In this document: piece by piece, positions 4,906 to 11,621 of the stretch
How positions within the stretch are numbered: the first letter of the stretch is position 1
Layout of the letters: each line of letters starts with the position of its first letter
Source: a virus
Strand: one strand, 5' to 3'
Virus record (IMG/VR): IMGVR_UViG_3300047477_000200
Span: 1 to 27,763 of that record
DNA length: 27,763 nt
Program-made: the position numbers and the translations under genes
The notes under the pieces: generated by a model
Databases searched by the model: none
What the model was told of the DNA's origin: nothing
What the model saw: only the letters and a program-made list of their open reading frames with translations

Positions 4906-7302
4906 TCATTTAACCCTCTTGAGTGTTTGACGTTGTGTTGTGGGCATGAGTGCCTTGCGTTCACGAGATGGCGTCTGCCATTCAATTTCTAATCCATAGA
5001 ACGCGCCGTTATCCACCTTCATCTTTTTTGTGCTGATGCCATGGTGACGAAGCATGCTTGTGAGCTTGTTCGGACTACGTGGTGTGCCGCCACAGCAGTG
5101 CTCGAAGATCACACCCAGCTCGTCACGTGTAGCGCGGGTTATGGCTTCCTCGCTCCAGCGTTTCATCAAGGCTGCATACCCACGGGCGATCATGTTCTGG
5201 TCACCCATCTCCATCAGCAGGTTCTCGTCTGGCATGCAGCTGTGTAGTTGCTCAAAGTCCCCTGTGAGCAACGCACGTGCTGTTTCGTCGATGCTGGTGA
5301 GTGACAGCTCTTGAACCTTTGCTTTCGCCTCGGTCATCAGTGCTGTAGTTGCCGTGGTGACGCATGCTTTGCGCGTCATCAGGTAGTGAGTAAATGCACC
5401 CAACTCGCTTTGGAGTTTCTTGATGAATTCAACCGGGGTTATGCTGTAGCGCGTGCTCAGCATTTCTTTGAGCATGACTGTCTGGTAATCACCCACGTTG
5501 TAGCGACGATCATTCGGCGGGATGCGTACGGGCTGTGGCCTGTTTGCACTCATGATGATCATGGTGTAGCTACGGACTTCCTTTGCCGCCTCACGCATGC
5601 GCCTGACGCTGAACGTAGGCTCTGTCACCATGTTGCGGAGCATGCCTTCAGTGCTCTTGTTCGTCAGAGCGTCTGCTTCTATTTCGTCGATGAAGCCAAT
5701 GAGAGCGCGTTCAATCCATTCGTTGAATTGATCTTCAAGCTGACCAGCTGGTTTGATGGCGACGTAGTGGCCCAGGATTCCTCTGAGCACGACGTTGACC
5801 AAGATCCCTTTCCCTGTGCCTTCTATGCCGTGTAACACCCATGCAGTACCCGGCTTTTCACGTTTTTGAAACACCACAGCCAGGTGGTTCAAGAAGTGCT
5901 CAACACAATCCTTGTTCCCTCCGAGGACATGTTCGATCAGTGCTCTGACGCTATCCCACGACTTGCCTACATACTCTGTGTGACAACGTAAGAGTGGCGG
6001 ACAAATGAAAGTGTTGATGGTTTTGCCTTCAACATTCACCACGATGTCTGACTGTGGGTCGAAGGTGATTTCCCATGTCGGGATGAATGGCCCTGGGTTC
6101 CTGCCATGGCTCAACACCCAGTCGTTGAGTGCGTCCTTGCTCTTGACTCGTTTGAGCCAGAGCTGATGAGCTTCTGCGTTCCAGAGACAGCTGTAATACT
6201 CACTGTCTTCGCTGTTGCGGAACGCCAGCATCACATCGCCGTCTTCAGAGACTGAGGCGAGGTCGCCTTTCAGTTCACGTGTCAGCTCTGCGTAACGCTC
6301 AGGCATCACTTCCTTCATGAGCATTGAATCTTCGCCCTTGAAGTTGTGGATGAGTTCGAAGTTGTTGCGTGGATGGTAGTAAGCGCGAGAGTCACCCATG
6401 GTGCCGTCAGTGCGCATGAAATTGTAGTAGATGAACTCACTATCAAGGCTATCGAATACTTCGTAGCCGTTAACTTCCCCCAGGCCTTTCTGAATTGTGT
6501 ATTCGCCTTGCTGTGTGCTCTTTGTTGCGATCTTCTTCATTCCAGCAGCTTCACGCAGCTGGTTCCAGATCTCGCGTTTTTCCTTGGTCAACGCATCCAG
6601 TGCTTTGAGTGCGATGCGTGTGTGGGGCAGGGTGGCCAGTGATTTCTTTACGAGCTTCAGCCGGTCACTGGTTTTGATCGGACTGGTCATGTTCACGAAG
6701 ATCGGCTCTGCGATGTAGAGCAGGCGGTCGTTCTGACAGAGTGTGATGTCCAAGCTGAAGTGCAGTCCTGATCCGGCAGAGTTTGTCAGAGTCAGTGCGT
6801 TGCGCAACGGCTTCAATGTGAAGTTGCTGTACATCAGCCAGGCTTTGAGCTGGCTCGGTTGCATGGCTTTGTCGAGCATGCAGATGATGTGACAGCTGAG
6901 GGTTTTGTCCTTGGGATTGAGCTTGTAGCTGGAGCTGTACTGGATGATGTAGCTCACATCATCGAGCTTCATGGCCAGCATGAACTCTTCAGGACTGCTG
7001 AATGGCGCTTTGTCCAGGTCGAAGCAGACCCATGTTGTGTTGGTGTTACTGCTGGTTGATCCAGCACGTGACTCGTTTCTGAGTTCCCGCTGGATAGTGC
7101 CTTTGAGCAGGCATGGCTTGGCCGGGTCATTCACAGCCGCCTGGATGACTTCAAACATGTCGTTGAGAGACTTCACCGTGTGAGTCTTGCTGGTGAAGTT
7201 GGCTACATGAGGGTAGCTGTCTTTCGTGATTGAACCATCACGGTTCTTCACTATCCGCTTGGTCAGCGGCACAGAAGCGTAAAGAAAGGTGAGTTTGATC
7301 AT
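4906..7302 (-). CDS. Primase-polymerase / SF3 helicase fusion, 798 aa
   Basis: The N-terminal part looks like an archaeo-eukaryotic-type primase (PrimPol): WVCFDLDKAP at about 91-100 provides the paired aspartates and LSCHIICMLDK (His138) the nucleotide-binding His. The C-terminal half is a superfamily 3 helicase with Walker A HGIEGTGKG (491-499), Walker B LIGFIDEIEA (Asp539, Glu540), motif C-like MIIMSANRPQP (582-591) and arginine finger PPNDRR. Phage proteins of this build unwind the origin and prime or copy DNA without host DnaB/DnaG. It is the largest gene of the early arm and has its own candidate promoter at 7329-7357. The start ATG 7302 has a modest context (GAGAGACTCCC). Confidence 0.88.
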   Translation of the reverse strand: MIKLTFLYASVPLTKRIVKNRDGSITKDSYPHVANFTSKTHTVKSLNDMFEVIQAAVNDPAKPCLLKGTIQRELRNESRAGSTSSNTNTTWVCFDLDKAPFSSPEEFMLAMKLDDVSYIIQYSSSYKLNPKDKTLSCHIICMLDKAMQPSQLKAWLMYSNFTLKPLRNALTLTNSAGSGLHFSLDITLCQNDRLLYIAEPIFVNMTSPIKTSDRLKLVKKSLATLPHTRIALKALDALTKEKREIWNQLREAAGMKKIATKSTQQGEYTIQKGLGEVNGYEVFDSLDSEFIYYNFMRTDGTMGDSRAYYHPRNNFELIHNFKGEDSMLMKEVMPERYAELTRELKGDLASVSEDGDVMLAFRNSEDSEYYSCLWNAEAHQLWLKRVKSKDALNDWVLSHGRNPGPFIPTWEITFDPQSDIVVNVEGKTINTFICPPLLRCHTEYVGKSWDSVRALIEHVLGGNKDCVEHFLNHLAVVFQKREKPGTAWVLHGIEGTGKGILVNVVLRGILGHYVAIKPAGQLEDQFNEWIERALIGFIDEIEADALTNKSTEGMLRNMVTEPTFSVRRMREAAKEVRSYTMIIMSANRPQPVRIPPNDRRYNVGDYQTVMLKEMLSTRYSITPVEFIKKLQSELGAFTHYLMTRKACVTTATTALMTEAKAKVQELSLTSIDETARALLTGDFEQLHSCMPDENLLMEMGDQNMIARGYAALMKRWSEEAITRATRDELGVIFEHCCGGTPRSPNKLTSMLRHHGISTKKMKVDNGAFYGLEIEWQTPSRERKALMPTTQRQTLKRVK

Positions 7303-7328
7303 GGGAGTCTCTCAGCGCGAGGTTCGTA

Positions 7329-7357
7329 CTCTGACAGAAAGCATCAGAGAGTGTCAA
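7329..7357 (-). promoter_or_regulatory. Candidate sigma70 promoter for the primase-helicase gene
   Basis: On the minus strand: TTGACA (7357-7352), 17-bp spacer, TCAGAG (7334-7329). The -35 box is perfect but the -10 box is poor. The -10 area contains CTGTCAGA, the same half-site seen at other promoters of this phage, so an activator or repressor may act here. Confidence 0.5.
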
Positions 7358-7389
7358 ACAAGAAAAGTGGGGACAGAGTTGGGTGAGGG

Positions 7390-7605
7390 TTAGTAGTTTC
7401 CGTCAGCCAGTATTCTTACATTTGGCTCTTTTACTGGGAAATGTTCAAAGTCCGCAGCTTTGGCTGTTGGTTTTAATCCAACTTTTACCAGTTCATTGTT
7501 CAAAAGATTTGCAGCTTCTTCTTTTGTTTTTGTTTTTGCTGCAACCACGGCTGATGTTCCTACAGGGTAGAAGCCTTCAAATTTGGTATTGATCCAGGTT
7601 TTCAT
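7390..7605 (-). CDS. Conserved small phage protein, 71 aa
   Basis: The product starts MKTWINTKFEGFYPVGTSAV and ends PNVRILADGNY. The KFEGFYPVGTSAVVAA start, a Lys/Ala-rich helical middle (KEEAANLLNNELVKVGL) and the LADGNY end match a small family I recognise from many phages of Gram-negative hosts, with no assigned role. Its ATG overlaps the stop of the upstream gene (ATGA), showing coupling. It is more AT-rich than the late genes. Confidence 0.8.
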   Translation of the reverse strand: MKTWINTKFEGFYPVGTSAVVAAKTKTKEEAANLLNNELVKVGLKPTAKAADFEHFPVKEPNVRILADGNY

Positions 7606-7826
7606 TTCAAGTGCTCCAAGACATTCAGTGCGCGGATGTGATTCTCTTGGTTATTTCGTAGAGGATTCATCTTGTTGTGCAGGACAGCCACGCATTCGAG
7701 TAAATAGGGCATGAGTTCGTATGCGTGTCGGGTAAACGTCTGGCTCAGGTTGTATCTTATTCCCGGTTCCCATTCACTTCGAAGAAGCTCTTCATAGGCT
7801 GTGCGTAAGGCGTCGATTTTGGTCAT
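7602..7826 (-). CDS. Hypothetical protein, 74 aa
   Basis: The likely start is ATG 7826 (MTKIDALRTAYEELLRSEWE) because GGGG lies 6-7 nt upstream; a TTG at 7838 in the same frame is less likely. The sequence is mostly helical, with a conserved-looking middle (FTRHAYELMPYLLECVAVLH). It is the first gene downstream of the GGAAC-repeat region and is coupled to the next gene by an ATGA overlap. No family is recognised. Confidence 0.7.
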   Translation of the reverse strand: MTKIDALRTAYEELLRSEWEPGIRYNLSQTFTRHAYELMPYLLECVAVLHNKMNPLRNNQENHIRALNVLEHLK

Positions 7827-7860
7827 TTTTAACCCCAAAAATATTAGAACCAGATTGGAA

Positions 7861-7899
7861 CCAAAGTTCCGAAATTTGGGCTAAATTTCGGAACTTTGG
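7861..7899. repeat. Perfect 17-bp inverted repeat with 5-nt spacer
   Basis: CCAAAGTTCCGAAATTT (7861-7877) and AAATTTCGGAACTTTGG (7883-7899) are exact reverse complements around GGGCT. It consists of two facing iteron copies and could form a cruciform or bind a dimeric initiator or repressor. No T-run follows on either strand, so it is not a typical terminator. Confidence 0.9.
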
Positions 7900-7905
7900 G
7901 TGATT

Positions 7906-7955
7906 TTACTGTCAGTTTCAAGTTGACAAAGTGTCAGGTGCAATCTGACAGTAAA
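7906..7955. repeat. 12-bp inverted repeat carrying CTGACAG half-sites
   Basis: TTTTACTGTCAG (about 7905-7915) and CTGACAGTAAAA (about 7945-7956) are exact reverse complements about 29 nt apart. A TTGACA lies between them on the plus strand (7923-7928), and a TTGTCA-15-TAAAAT promoter-like pair faces the minus-strand genes. This may be an operator pair for the early genes. Confidence 0.6.
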
Positions 7956-8146
7956 ACTGGTCAAAAACAGGTCAAATTTCGGAACTTTAGAACTTTTTGG
8001 AACCTCTGAGAGCCTTGCTGCGTAAGGCTGGTACCGAAGTTCCAAAAAGTTCCGAAATTTATAAGTTAATGTGTGAAGAAAAATAAAAGGACTTTCTGTT
8101 TTTACTATACTAATGCGGACAAAGATCGGAACATTTCGGAACCGGC

Positions 8147-8392
8147 CTATTTTCGCACTGTAGCCTGTCGTCCCATGAATATGCCAGCCAGAAGTGCTGC
8201 GACTGTCGCTGAAAAGCCACCTGTCATGGTTCCACCATGTAGCGAAAAAACGAGAATAAAGATTCCAACTTCTATGCAGAATGAGAATAGCTTCAAGCGA
8301 CGCAGTTTCCACCACATGGAGTAGATGCCGAAGAAGATCACCACGCCGTAGATGAGGGGCATGATGTCGATGTGAGCGAGGAATGCGTTCAT
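8147..8392 (-). CDS. Small membrane protein, 81 aa
   Basis: The protein starts MNAFLAHIDIMPLIYGVVIF. It has two or three hydrophobic segments: MPLIYGVVIFFGIYSMWW (about 11-28), LFSFCIEVGIFILVFSL (about 35-51) and a glycine/alanine-rich end (FSATVAALLAGIFM). Basic residues (KLRRLKL) between the first two segments fit a cytoplasmic loop. It lies downstream of the terminator at 8424-8454, so it may have its own promoter or depend on read-through. No family is recognised. It is the last gene before the repeat-rich region. Confidence 0.65.
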   Translation of the reverse strand: MNAFLAHIDIMPLIYGVVIFFGIYSMWWKLRRLKLFSFCIEVGIFILVFSLHGGTMTGGFSATVAALLAGIFMGRQATVRK

Positions 8393-8423
8393 GATGTCCG
8401 TCCCATGTTCGGTTGATCAATGC

Positions 8424-8454
8424 AAAAACTCACCACCATTAACTTGGTGGTGAG
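8424..8454 (-). terminator. Rho-independent terminator
   Basis: On the minus strand, CTCACCACC, an 8-nt loop, GGTGGTGAG and then TTTTT. The 9-bp GC-rich perfect stem plus T-run sits just after the stop of the 323-aa gene. Confidence 0.88.
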
Positions 8455-8463
8455 TGGTCACAA

Positions 8464-9435
8464 CTAGCTGAGTGCAACCTCGCCAGTCTTGACGCGGATG
8501 CGCTTGGTGGGCACTTTGATTCCCAGTGACTTCGCCAAGAGCTTGTCATTGGGAGACAGCGTGTCGCCAGAGGCAATGGCTGCTTCGATACGAACGCGGT
8601 GGGCTTTCTCTTCCTGATGAAGTTTGAACTCTTCATCATTCTGCTGGTTGATCTCTTCGTCGACCTTAGCCGGCAAGCGACCTTCGGCGTTCTTCAGAGC
8701 CAGCTCGACTTCCTTCATCGCTGCGTTGATCAGCGGGATGTCGGAGAGCGAGGCACCGCGGCTGCGACGCATGACTGCGAGCAGGGCGTTGTCACGCGCC
8801 TTGTTGAGCGAGTCGCTCAGCTTGCTGACCACGCTGACCTGCGTGTCGTGCGAGAGCCGGTCGAACATGTCGGTATCCTCGTCGTAGAGGAAGCCAATGT
8901 CGCCAGGGCGAGGCAGGGACTGGATCACTTGCATGATGTCGTGACGCTTGGCAGCGAGTGCGGCGCGTTGTTGCGCTTGGTCGATGCTGTTGAGGCGAGC
9001 CAGATCCTCGGCGGTGATACCGCAGTCGAGCGCCGCGGCCAGCCCTTCGAGCATTTCCTTGGGCATGGCACGTGCCTCGCCCGAGATCATGAACTTCATG
9101 GTGTCGTTGAAGGGCAGGACTTCGTTGTCGTTGACTTCCAGCGCGAGCATCTCGCGGTAGTCGTCACGCAGTGCGCTGAGCCAGAGCAGGTCGTGCCACG
9201 TGTTGTGGCCGGTGCCCAGCTCAGCACGGAGCATGGCGTCCTCTGCGGTCTTGGCAAAGCCGTTGACCACTTCGGTGCTCACGTCGCTGTCGTTACGCTC
9301 GATAGCTTGAACGATGCGCGAGCAGGCGCCGATGATACGAGCGTTGAGGGAACCAACGATGCCATAGAGAACAGTGCGCTTGGCTTGTTCAGGCAGGTTG
9401 TTGGCAAGGTTCTTGATGTCGATATGTACAGTCAT
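8464..9435 (-). CDS. Phage protein of unknown function, 323 aa
   Basis: The protein begins MTVHIDIKNLANNLPEQAKR and ends TKRIRVKTGEVALS. It is predicted largely helical and acidic, with no membrane segment and no catalytic motif I can identify. The middle (GDIGFLYDEDTDMFDRLSHD) and the Glu/Gln-rich helix (KVDEEINQQNDEEFKLHQEE) look like a structural or binding protein. A strong AAGGAG site lies about 8 nt before the ATG and a strong terminator follows, which suggests high expression as a separate unit. It is more GC-rich than the rest of the early arm. I do not recognise the family. Confidence 0.8.
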   Translation of the reverse strand: MTVHIDIKNLANNLPEQAKRTVLYGIVGSLNARIIGACSRIVQAIERNDSDVSTEVVNGFAKTAEDAMLRAELGTGHNTWHDLLWLSALRDDYREMLALEVNDNEVLPFNDTMKFMISGEARAMPKEMLEGLAAALDCGITAEDLARLNSIDQAQQRAALAAKRHDIMQVIQSLPRPGDIGFLYDEDTDMFDRLSHDTQVSVVSKLSDSLNKARDNALLAVMRRSRGASLSDIPLINAAMKEVELALKNAEGRLPAKVDEEINQQNDEEFKLHQEEKAHRVRIEAAIASGDTLSPNDKLLAKSLGIKVPTKRIRVKTGEVALS

Positions 9436-9578
9436 GATGAAGCTCCTTGAGATTGCTTTACGTAGTAATGAGGTTATGTGCTGGTTACAGCGTCCAGCGC
9501 CGTTGGGCTGTGATGCACGGCTGTTGGGTAGAGGTGAGCAGGTGATCCTACGGCCACGTCATGACCGATCTCCTGTGA

Positions 9579-9749
9579 CTACTTGAGTAGCGCGACAAGC
9601 TGTGCCATCAGCTCGGGTTGCTTCTCGACGAGAGCAGTGAATTCTTCCGGCGTGTACTCGACTTCCACATCAATTGGACCAACGTTGACGTCAACGCCTT
9701 CGCTGGCCTTCTTCGCAGTGAAGCCTTGCATGGTGAACTTGAGGTGCAT
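9579..9749 (-). CDS. Small acidic protein, 56 aa
   Basis: From ATG 9749 the product reads MHLKFTMQGFTAKKASEGVD, then VNVGPIDVEVEYTPEEFTAL and ends QLVALLK. An AAGGAG site lies 7 nt upstream. The start is 11 nt after the stop of the preceding gene, so it is the third of three small genes in one transcript (10161, 9952, 9749). A beta-rich first half and a helical second half can be guessed; no function is known. Confidence 0.75.
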   Translation of the reverse strand: MHLKFTMQGFTAKKASEGVDVNVGPIDVEVEYTPEEFTALVEKQPELMAQLVALLK

Positions 9750-9760
9750 GGTGTTTCTCC

Positions 9761-9952
9761 TTAGTGGAACGTGACGCGTTTGCGAGCAGTGCGCTCTTTG
9801 AGCAGCTCCGCCAGCGCGGTGAAGAACGCTTCGTCAGCGTCCTCTTCACGCGCCAGCAGGATGTGCAACGGATCAAGCGTTTCATCCGCTGGATCAAGGA
9901 CGAACTGGGCAGCCTCGCCCAACTCGTCTTCAGTCATGAAGATCTTGGCCAT
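9761..9952 (-). CDS. Small acidic protein, 63 aa
   Basis: The product begins MAKIFMTEDELGEAAQFVLD, is rich in Glu and Asp (LLAREEDADEAFFTALAELL) and ends with a basic patch (RTARKRVTFH). It is probably all helical. It lies 2 nt after the upstream gene and 11 nt before the downstream one. No family is recognised. Confidence 0.75.
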   Translation of the reverse strand: MAKIFMTEDELGEAAQFVLDPADETLDPLHILLAREEDADEAFFTALAELLKERTARKRVTFH

Positions 9953-9954
9953 GA

Positions 9955-10161
9955 CTAGCGACGTGCGCCGCGTGCCTTGGGTGCAGGCATTTGGTCGTCA
10001 GGGATGTAGACGTTGCCGCGCAGTCCCTGCCAGAAGCCGCGACCGGATGCCTGAGTAGCCTTGATGCTGCTGTGGATCATGAGGCCGGCAACGTTTGCTA
10101 CTTGCTCAGCATCCAAAGGACGGGATTCTTCGGTCTTCGCTACTTGATTGAGGTAAGCCAT
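9955..10161 (-). CDS. Small protein, 68 aa, first gene of the minus-strand arm
   Basis: The product begins MAYLNQVAKTEESRPLDAEQ and ends PAPKARGARR with a basic tail. A central segment (VANVAGLMIHSSIKATQASG) is probably helical, and RGFWQGLRGNVYIPDDQMP may form a loop. It is the first gene on the left side of the divergent region at 10162-10367, with about 200 bp of leader that contains two hairpins. No function is known. Confidence 0.75.
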   Translation of the reverse strand: MAYLNQVAKTEESRPLDAEQVANVAGLMIHSSIKATQASGRGFWQGLRGNVYIPDDQMPAPKARGARR

Positions 10162-10367
10162 GATGTGTATCTCCAGATGATTGAGAAGGAACTACACAAC
10201 AAGAGATCAAGGGATTCGGGTGCTTTTCCCGAATCCAAAAACGAAATCCGAACCCACCACCCCGTTTTTAGAAGGGGTGGGAGGGATGTACCGCGAATAA
10301 ATTAGAGCTATATATTTGGAATTCACTCTGATAGAATCGAAATACGAAATACAGAGAGTGTAAGAGA
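10162..10367. promoter_or_regulatory. Divergent control region between the two arms
   Basis: Both arms start from this 206-bp gap. It holds a perfect 9-bp hairpin (GGATTCGGG/CCCGAATCC, 10212-10236), a 7-bp hairpin (CCACCCC/GGGGTGG, 10257-10280) and an AT-rich stretch. An extended -10 element (TGATAGAAT) faces the plus strand just before the HNH gene. A clear minus-strand promoter could not be fixed, and neither hairpin has a T-run. Confidence 0.5.
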
Positions 10368-10940
10368 ATGAAGAAATGCACGCGGTGCGGGGTTGAAAAG
10401 ACGAGTGATTGCTTCAGTGTGAGGCGGGCGTCAAAGGACGGGCTTAACGCCGCGTGCAAAGACTGCCGATGCGCAACGGATAAAGCTAAGTACGCTGAAG
10501 ACGTTTCATTCAGAGACAAAGCTAAGCAGCGCTCTCGGGACAGGGCAAAGACTGATGAAGGTAAAGAGTCGTCAAAAAGGTGGTACGCAACTCATTCCTC
10601 TTCGCACAAGAAGCGCGTGTATTTGGCGCAAAGAACGCGTAAAGACAATGACCCTGCATGGAGAAACGCTGACAACGTATGGCGCGCCATGCGGGCAGTG
10701 GGTCGTGTACCTGGGTGGGCAAATAAGTCCGACACAATGCCTTTCTATGATCTGGTGGCGATCTTAGGGCCGGGTTGGGTGGTTGATCACATTGTCCCCA
10801 TTAACGGTGAAACAGTTTGTGGGTTACATGTTCGTCAAAACCTGCAGGTGGTGAGCGCTCATACCAATTCCACAAAAGGGAACCGCTTCAACGGTGAGCT
10901 TGAAATCATGGGTGTTACTGAACCGAAAGTGCGTAGGTGA
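10368..10940 (+). CDS. HNH endonuclease with N-terminal zinc-binding module, 190 aa
   Basis: The first 35 residues contain KCTRCGVEKTSDCF and AACKDCRCATDKAKY, a zinc-binding module seen in phage HNH proteins. The middle is very basic. The C-terminal part, VVDHIVPINGETVCGLH and RQNLQVVSAHTNSTKGNRF, is the HNH nuclease core. The gene is more AT-rich than the late genes. Two readings fit: a mobile homing-type endonuclease, or the terminase-linked HNH protein that helps DNA packaging in some phages, since the terminase genes follow on the same strand after 216 bp. The zinc module and AT-rich composition favour the first. Confidence 0.82.
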   Translation: MKKCTRCGVEKTSDCFSVRRASKDGLNAACKDCRCATDKAKYAEDVSFRDKAKQRSRDRAKTDEGKESSKRWYATHSSSHKKRVYLAQRTRKDNDPAWRNADNVWRAMRAVGRVPGWANKSDTMPFYDLVAILGPGWVVDHIVPINGETVCGLHVRQNLQVVSAHTNSTKGNRFNGELEIMGVTEPKVRR

Positions 10941-11010
10941 GCACCGCAAACAACTTCATCCCAAATTTCTCAGAACTTCGTACCTAGAATATGACATTTA
11001 GAACTTAGCT

Positions 11011-11035
11011 TCAAAGAGGATATTTCCCTCTTTGA
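11011..11035. other. Perfect 9-bp hairpin upstream of the terminase genes
   Basis: TCAAAGAGG, loop ATATTTC, CCTCTTTGA. It lies between the HNH gene and the terminase promoter. No T-run follows on either strand, so termination would be weak. Confidence 0.6.
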
Positions 11036-11098
11036 TTCCAATCCCAACCTACCCCGTACCTCGTCCAAAGTCAGGCCTCTCAAAATTTTTCTAAAAAA

Positions 11099-11127
11099 TT
11101 GACGGTGAACTCGGCTTGCGCTAGTCT
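11099..11127 (+). promoter_or_regulatory. Candidate sigma70 promoter for the terminase operon
   Basis: TTGACG (11099-11104), 17-bp spacer, TAGTCT (11122-11127). Three CTC(T/C)GACA-like repeats spaced 10-11 bp follow up to the start codon (11126-11156), the last being CTCTGACAGAG. A near-identical -35/-10 pair precedes the major capsid gene. Confidence 0.55.
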
Positions 11128-11156
11128 CTGACGAACTCCGACACACTCTGACAGAG

Positions 11157-11621
11157 ATGGCCAAGCGCAAGAACTCCGTACTCACCGAGAAGCAGGAAGC
11201 CTTCAAAGAGGCAGTGCTCGACGGTATGACCCCTGCCCAGGCGGCAGAGGCTGCTGGGTACTCACATCCAAGTACCGCCGGCCAAGTGCTCATGGCTCCA
11301 GATGTGAAGCGGGCGCTGGCCGAGGCACGCAACGAGTTGTCCAGCGCTGCACAGATCACCCGAGGCGACATGCTGTCAGTGATGATGGATGCCATCGACA
11401 TGGCCAGGCTCCTGGCTGATCCGCAGTCGATGATCAAAGGTGCTTCCGAGGTCTCGAAGATGCTCGGTTTCTATGCTCCAGAGGTGAAGAAGGTCGAATT
11501 GAGCATGAGCCAGGCCCGTGTGCGCTCGAAGCTGATCTCCATGACCGACGAAGAGCTTCTGCTCATGGCTTCAGGCCAAGAACCCCTCACGATTGACATG
11601 GAGCCTCCCGTTGAGCACTGA
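11157..11621 (+). CDS. terS: Terminase small subunit, 154 aa
   Basis: The first third is a helix-turn-helix of the small-terminase type: SVLTEKQEAFKEAVLDGMT followed by PAQAAEAAGYSHPSTAGQVL and DVKRALAEARNEL. The rest is helical and probably forms the oligomerisation core and the large-subunit contact (IDMARLLADPQSMIKGASEV). It recognises the packaging site and stimulates the large subunit. Identity is supported by the overlapping large terminase gene downstream. The start codon directly follows CAGAG with no proper Shine-Dalgarno spacing, so translation could be inefficient or nearly leaderless from the promoter at 11099-11127. Confidence 0.85.
   Translation: MAKRKNSVLTEKQEAFKEAVLDGMTPAQAAEAAGYSHPSTAGQVLMAPDVKRALAEARNELSSAAQITRGDMLSVMMDAIDMARLLADPQSMIKGASEVSKMLGFYAPEVKKVELSMSQARVRSKLISMTDEELLLMASGQEPLTIDMEPPVEH

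Larger units (their letters stand above)
7845..8144. repeat. GGAAC iteron-like repeats (about ten copies, both orientations)
   Basis: Copies of the AAATTTCGGAACTTT type: 7863-7877 (reverse), 7883-7897, 7974-7988, 8046-8060 (reverse). Shorter copies: TTGGAACC at 7855-7862 and 7997-8004, GAAGTTCC at 8036-8043 (reverse), ATCGGAAC at 8125-8132, TTTCGGAACC at 8134-8143, and AGAACC near 7846. Both orientations occur. Confidence 0.85.
7839..8146. other. AT-rich intergenic region with iteron-like repeats; candidate origin or control region
   Basis: This 308-bp gap has no gene. It contains about ten copies of a GGAAC core, many within AAATTTCGGAACTTT, a perfect 17-bp inverted repeat, a 12-bp inverted repeat built on CTGACAG, and an AT-rich stretch at about 8056-8110. 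Such a combination is typical of replication origins or multi-operator control regions. It lies about 0.5 kb upstream of the primase-helicase gene. Confidence 0.55.

Noticed and set aside
8599-9450. 283-aa plus-strand frame opposite the 323-aa gene
   Set aside because: It has no ribosome site and its His/Val-rich composition is that of an antisense shadow of a GC-rich gene; the minus strand has a strong ribosome site and a terminator.
10970-11437. 155-aa minus-strand frame opposite the small terminase
   Set aside because: Ser/Ala-rich antisense shadow of the terminase gene; lies against the direction of the whole late arm.
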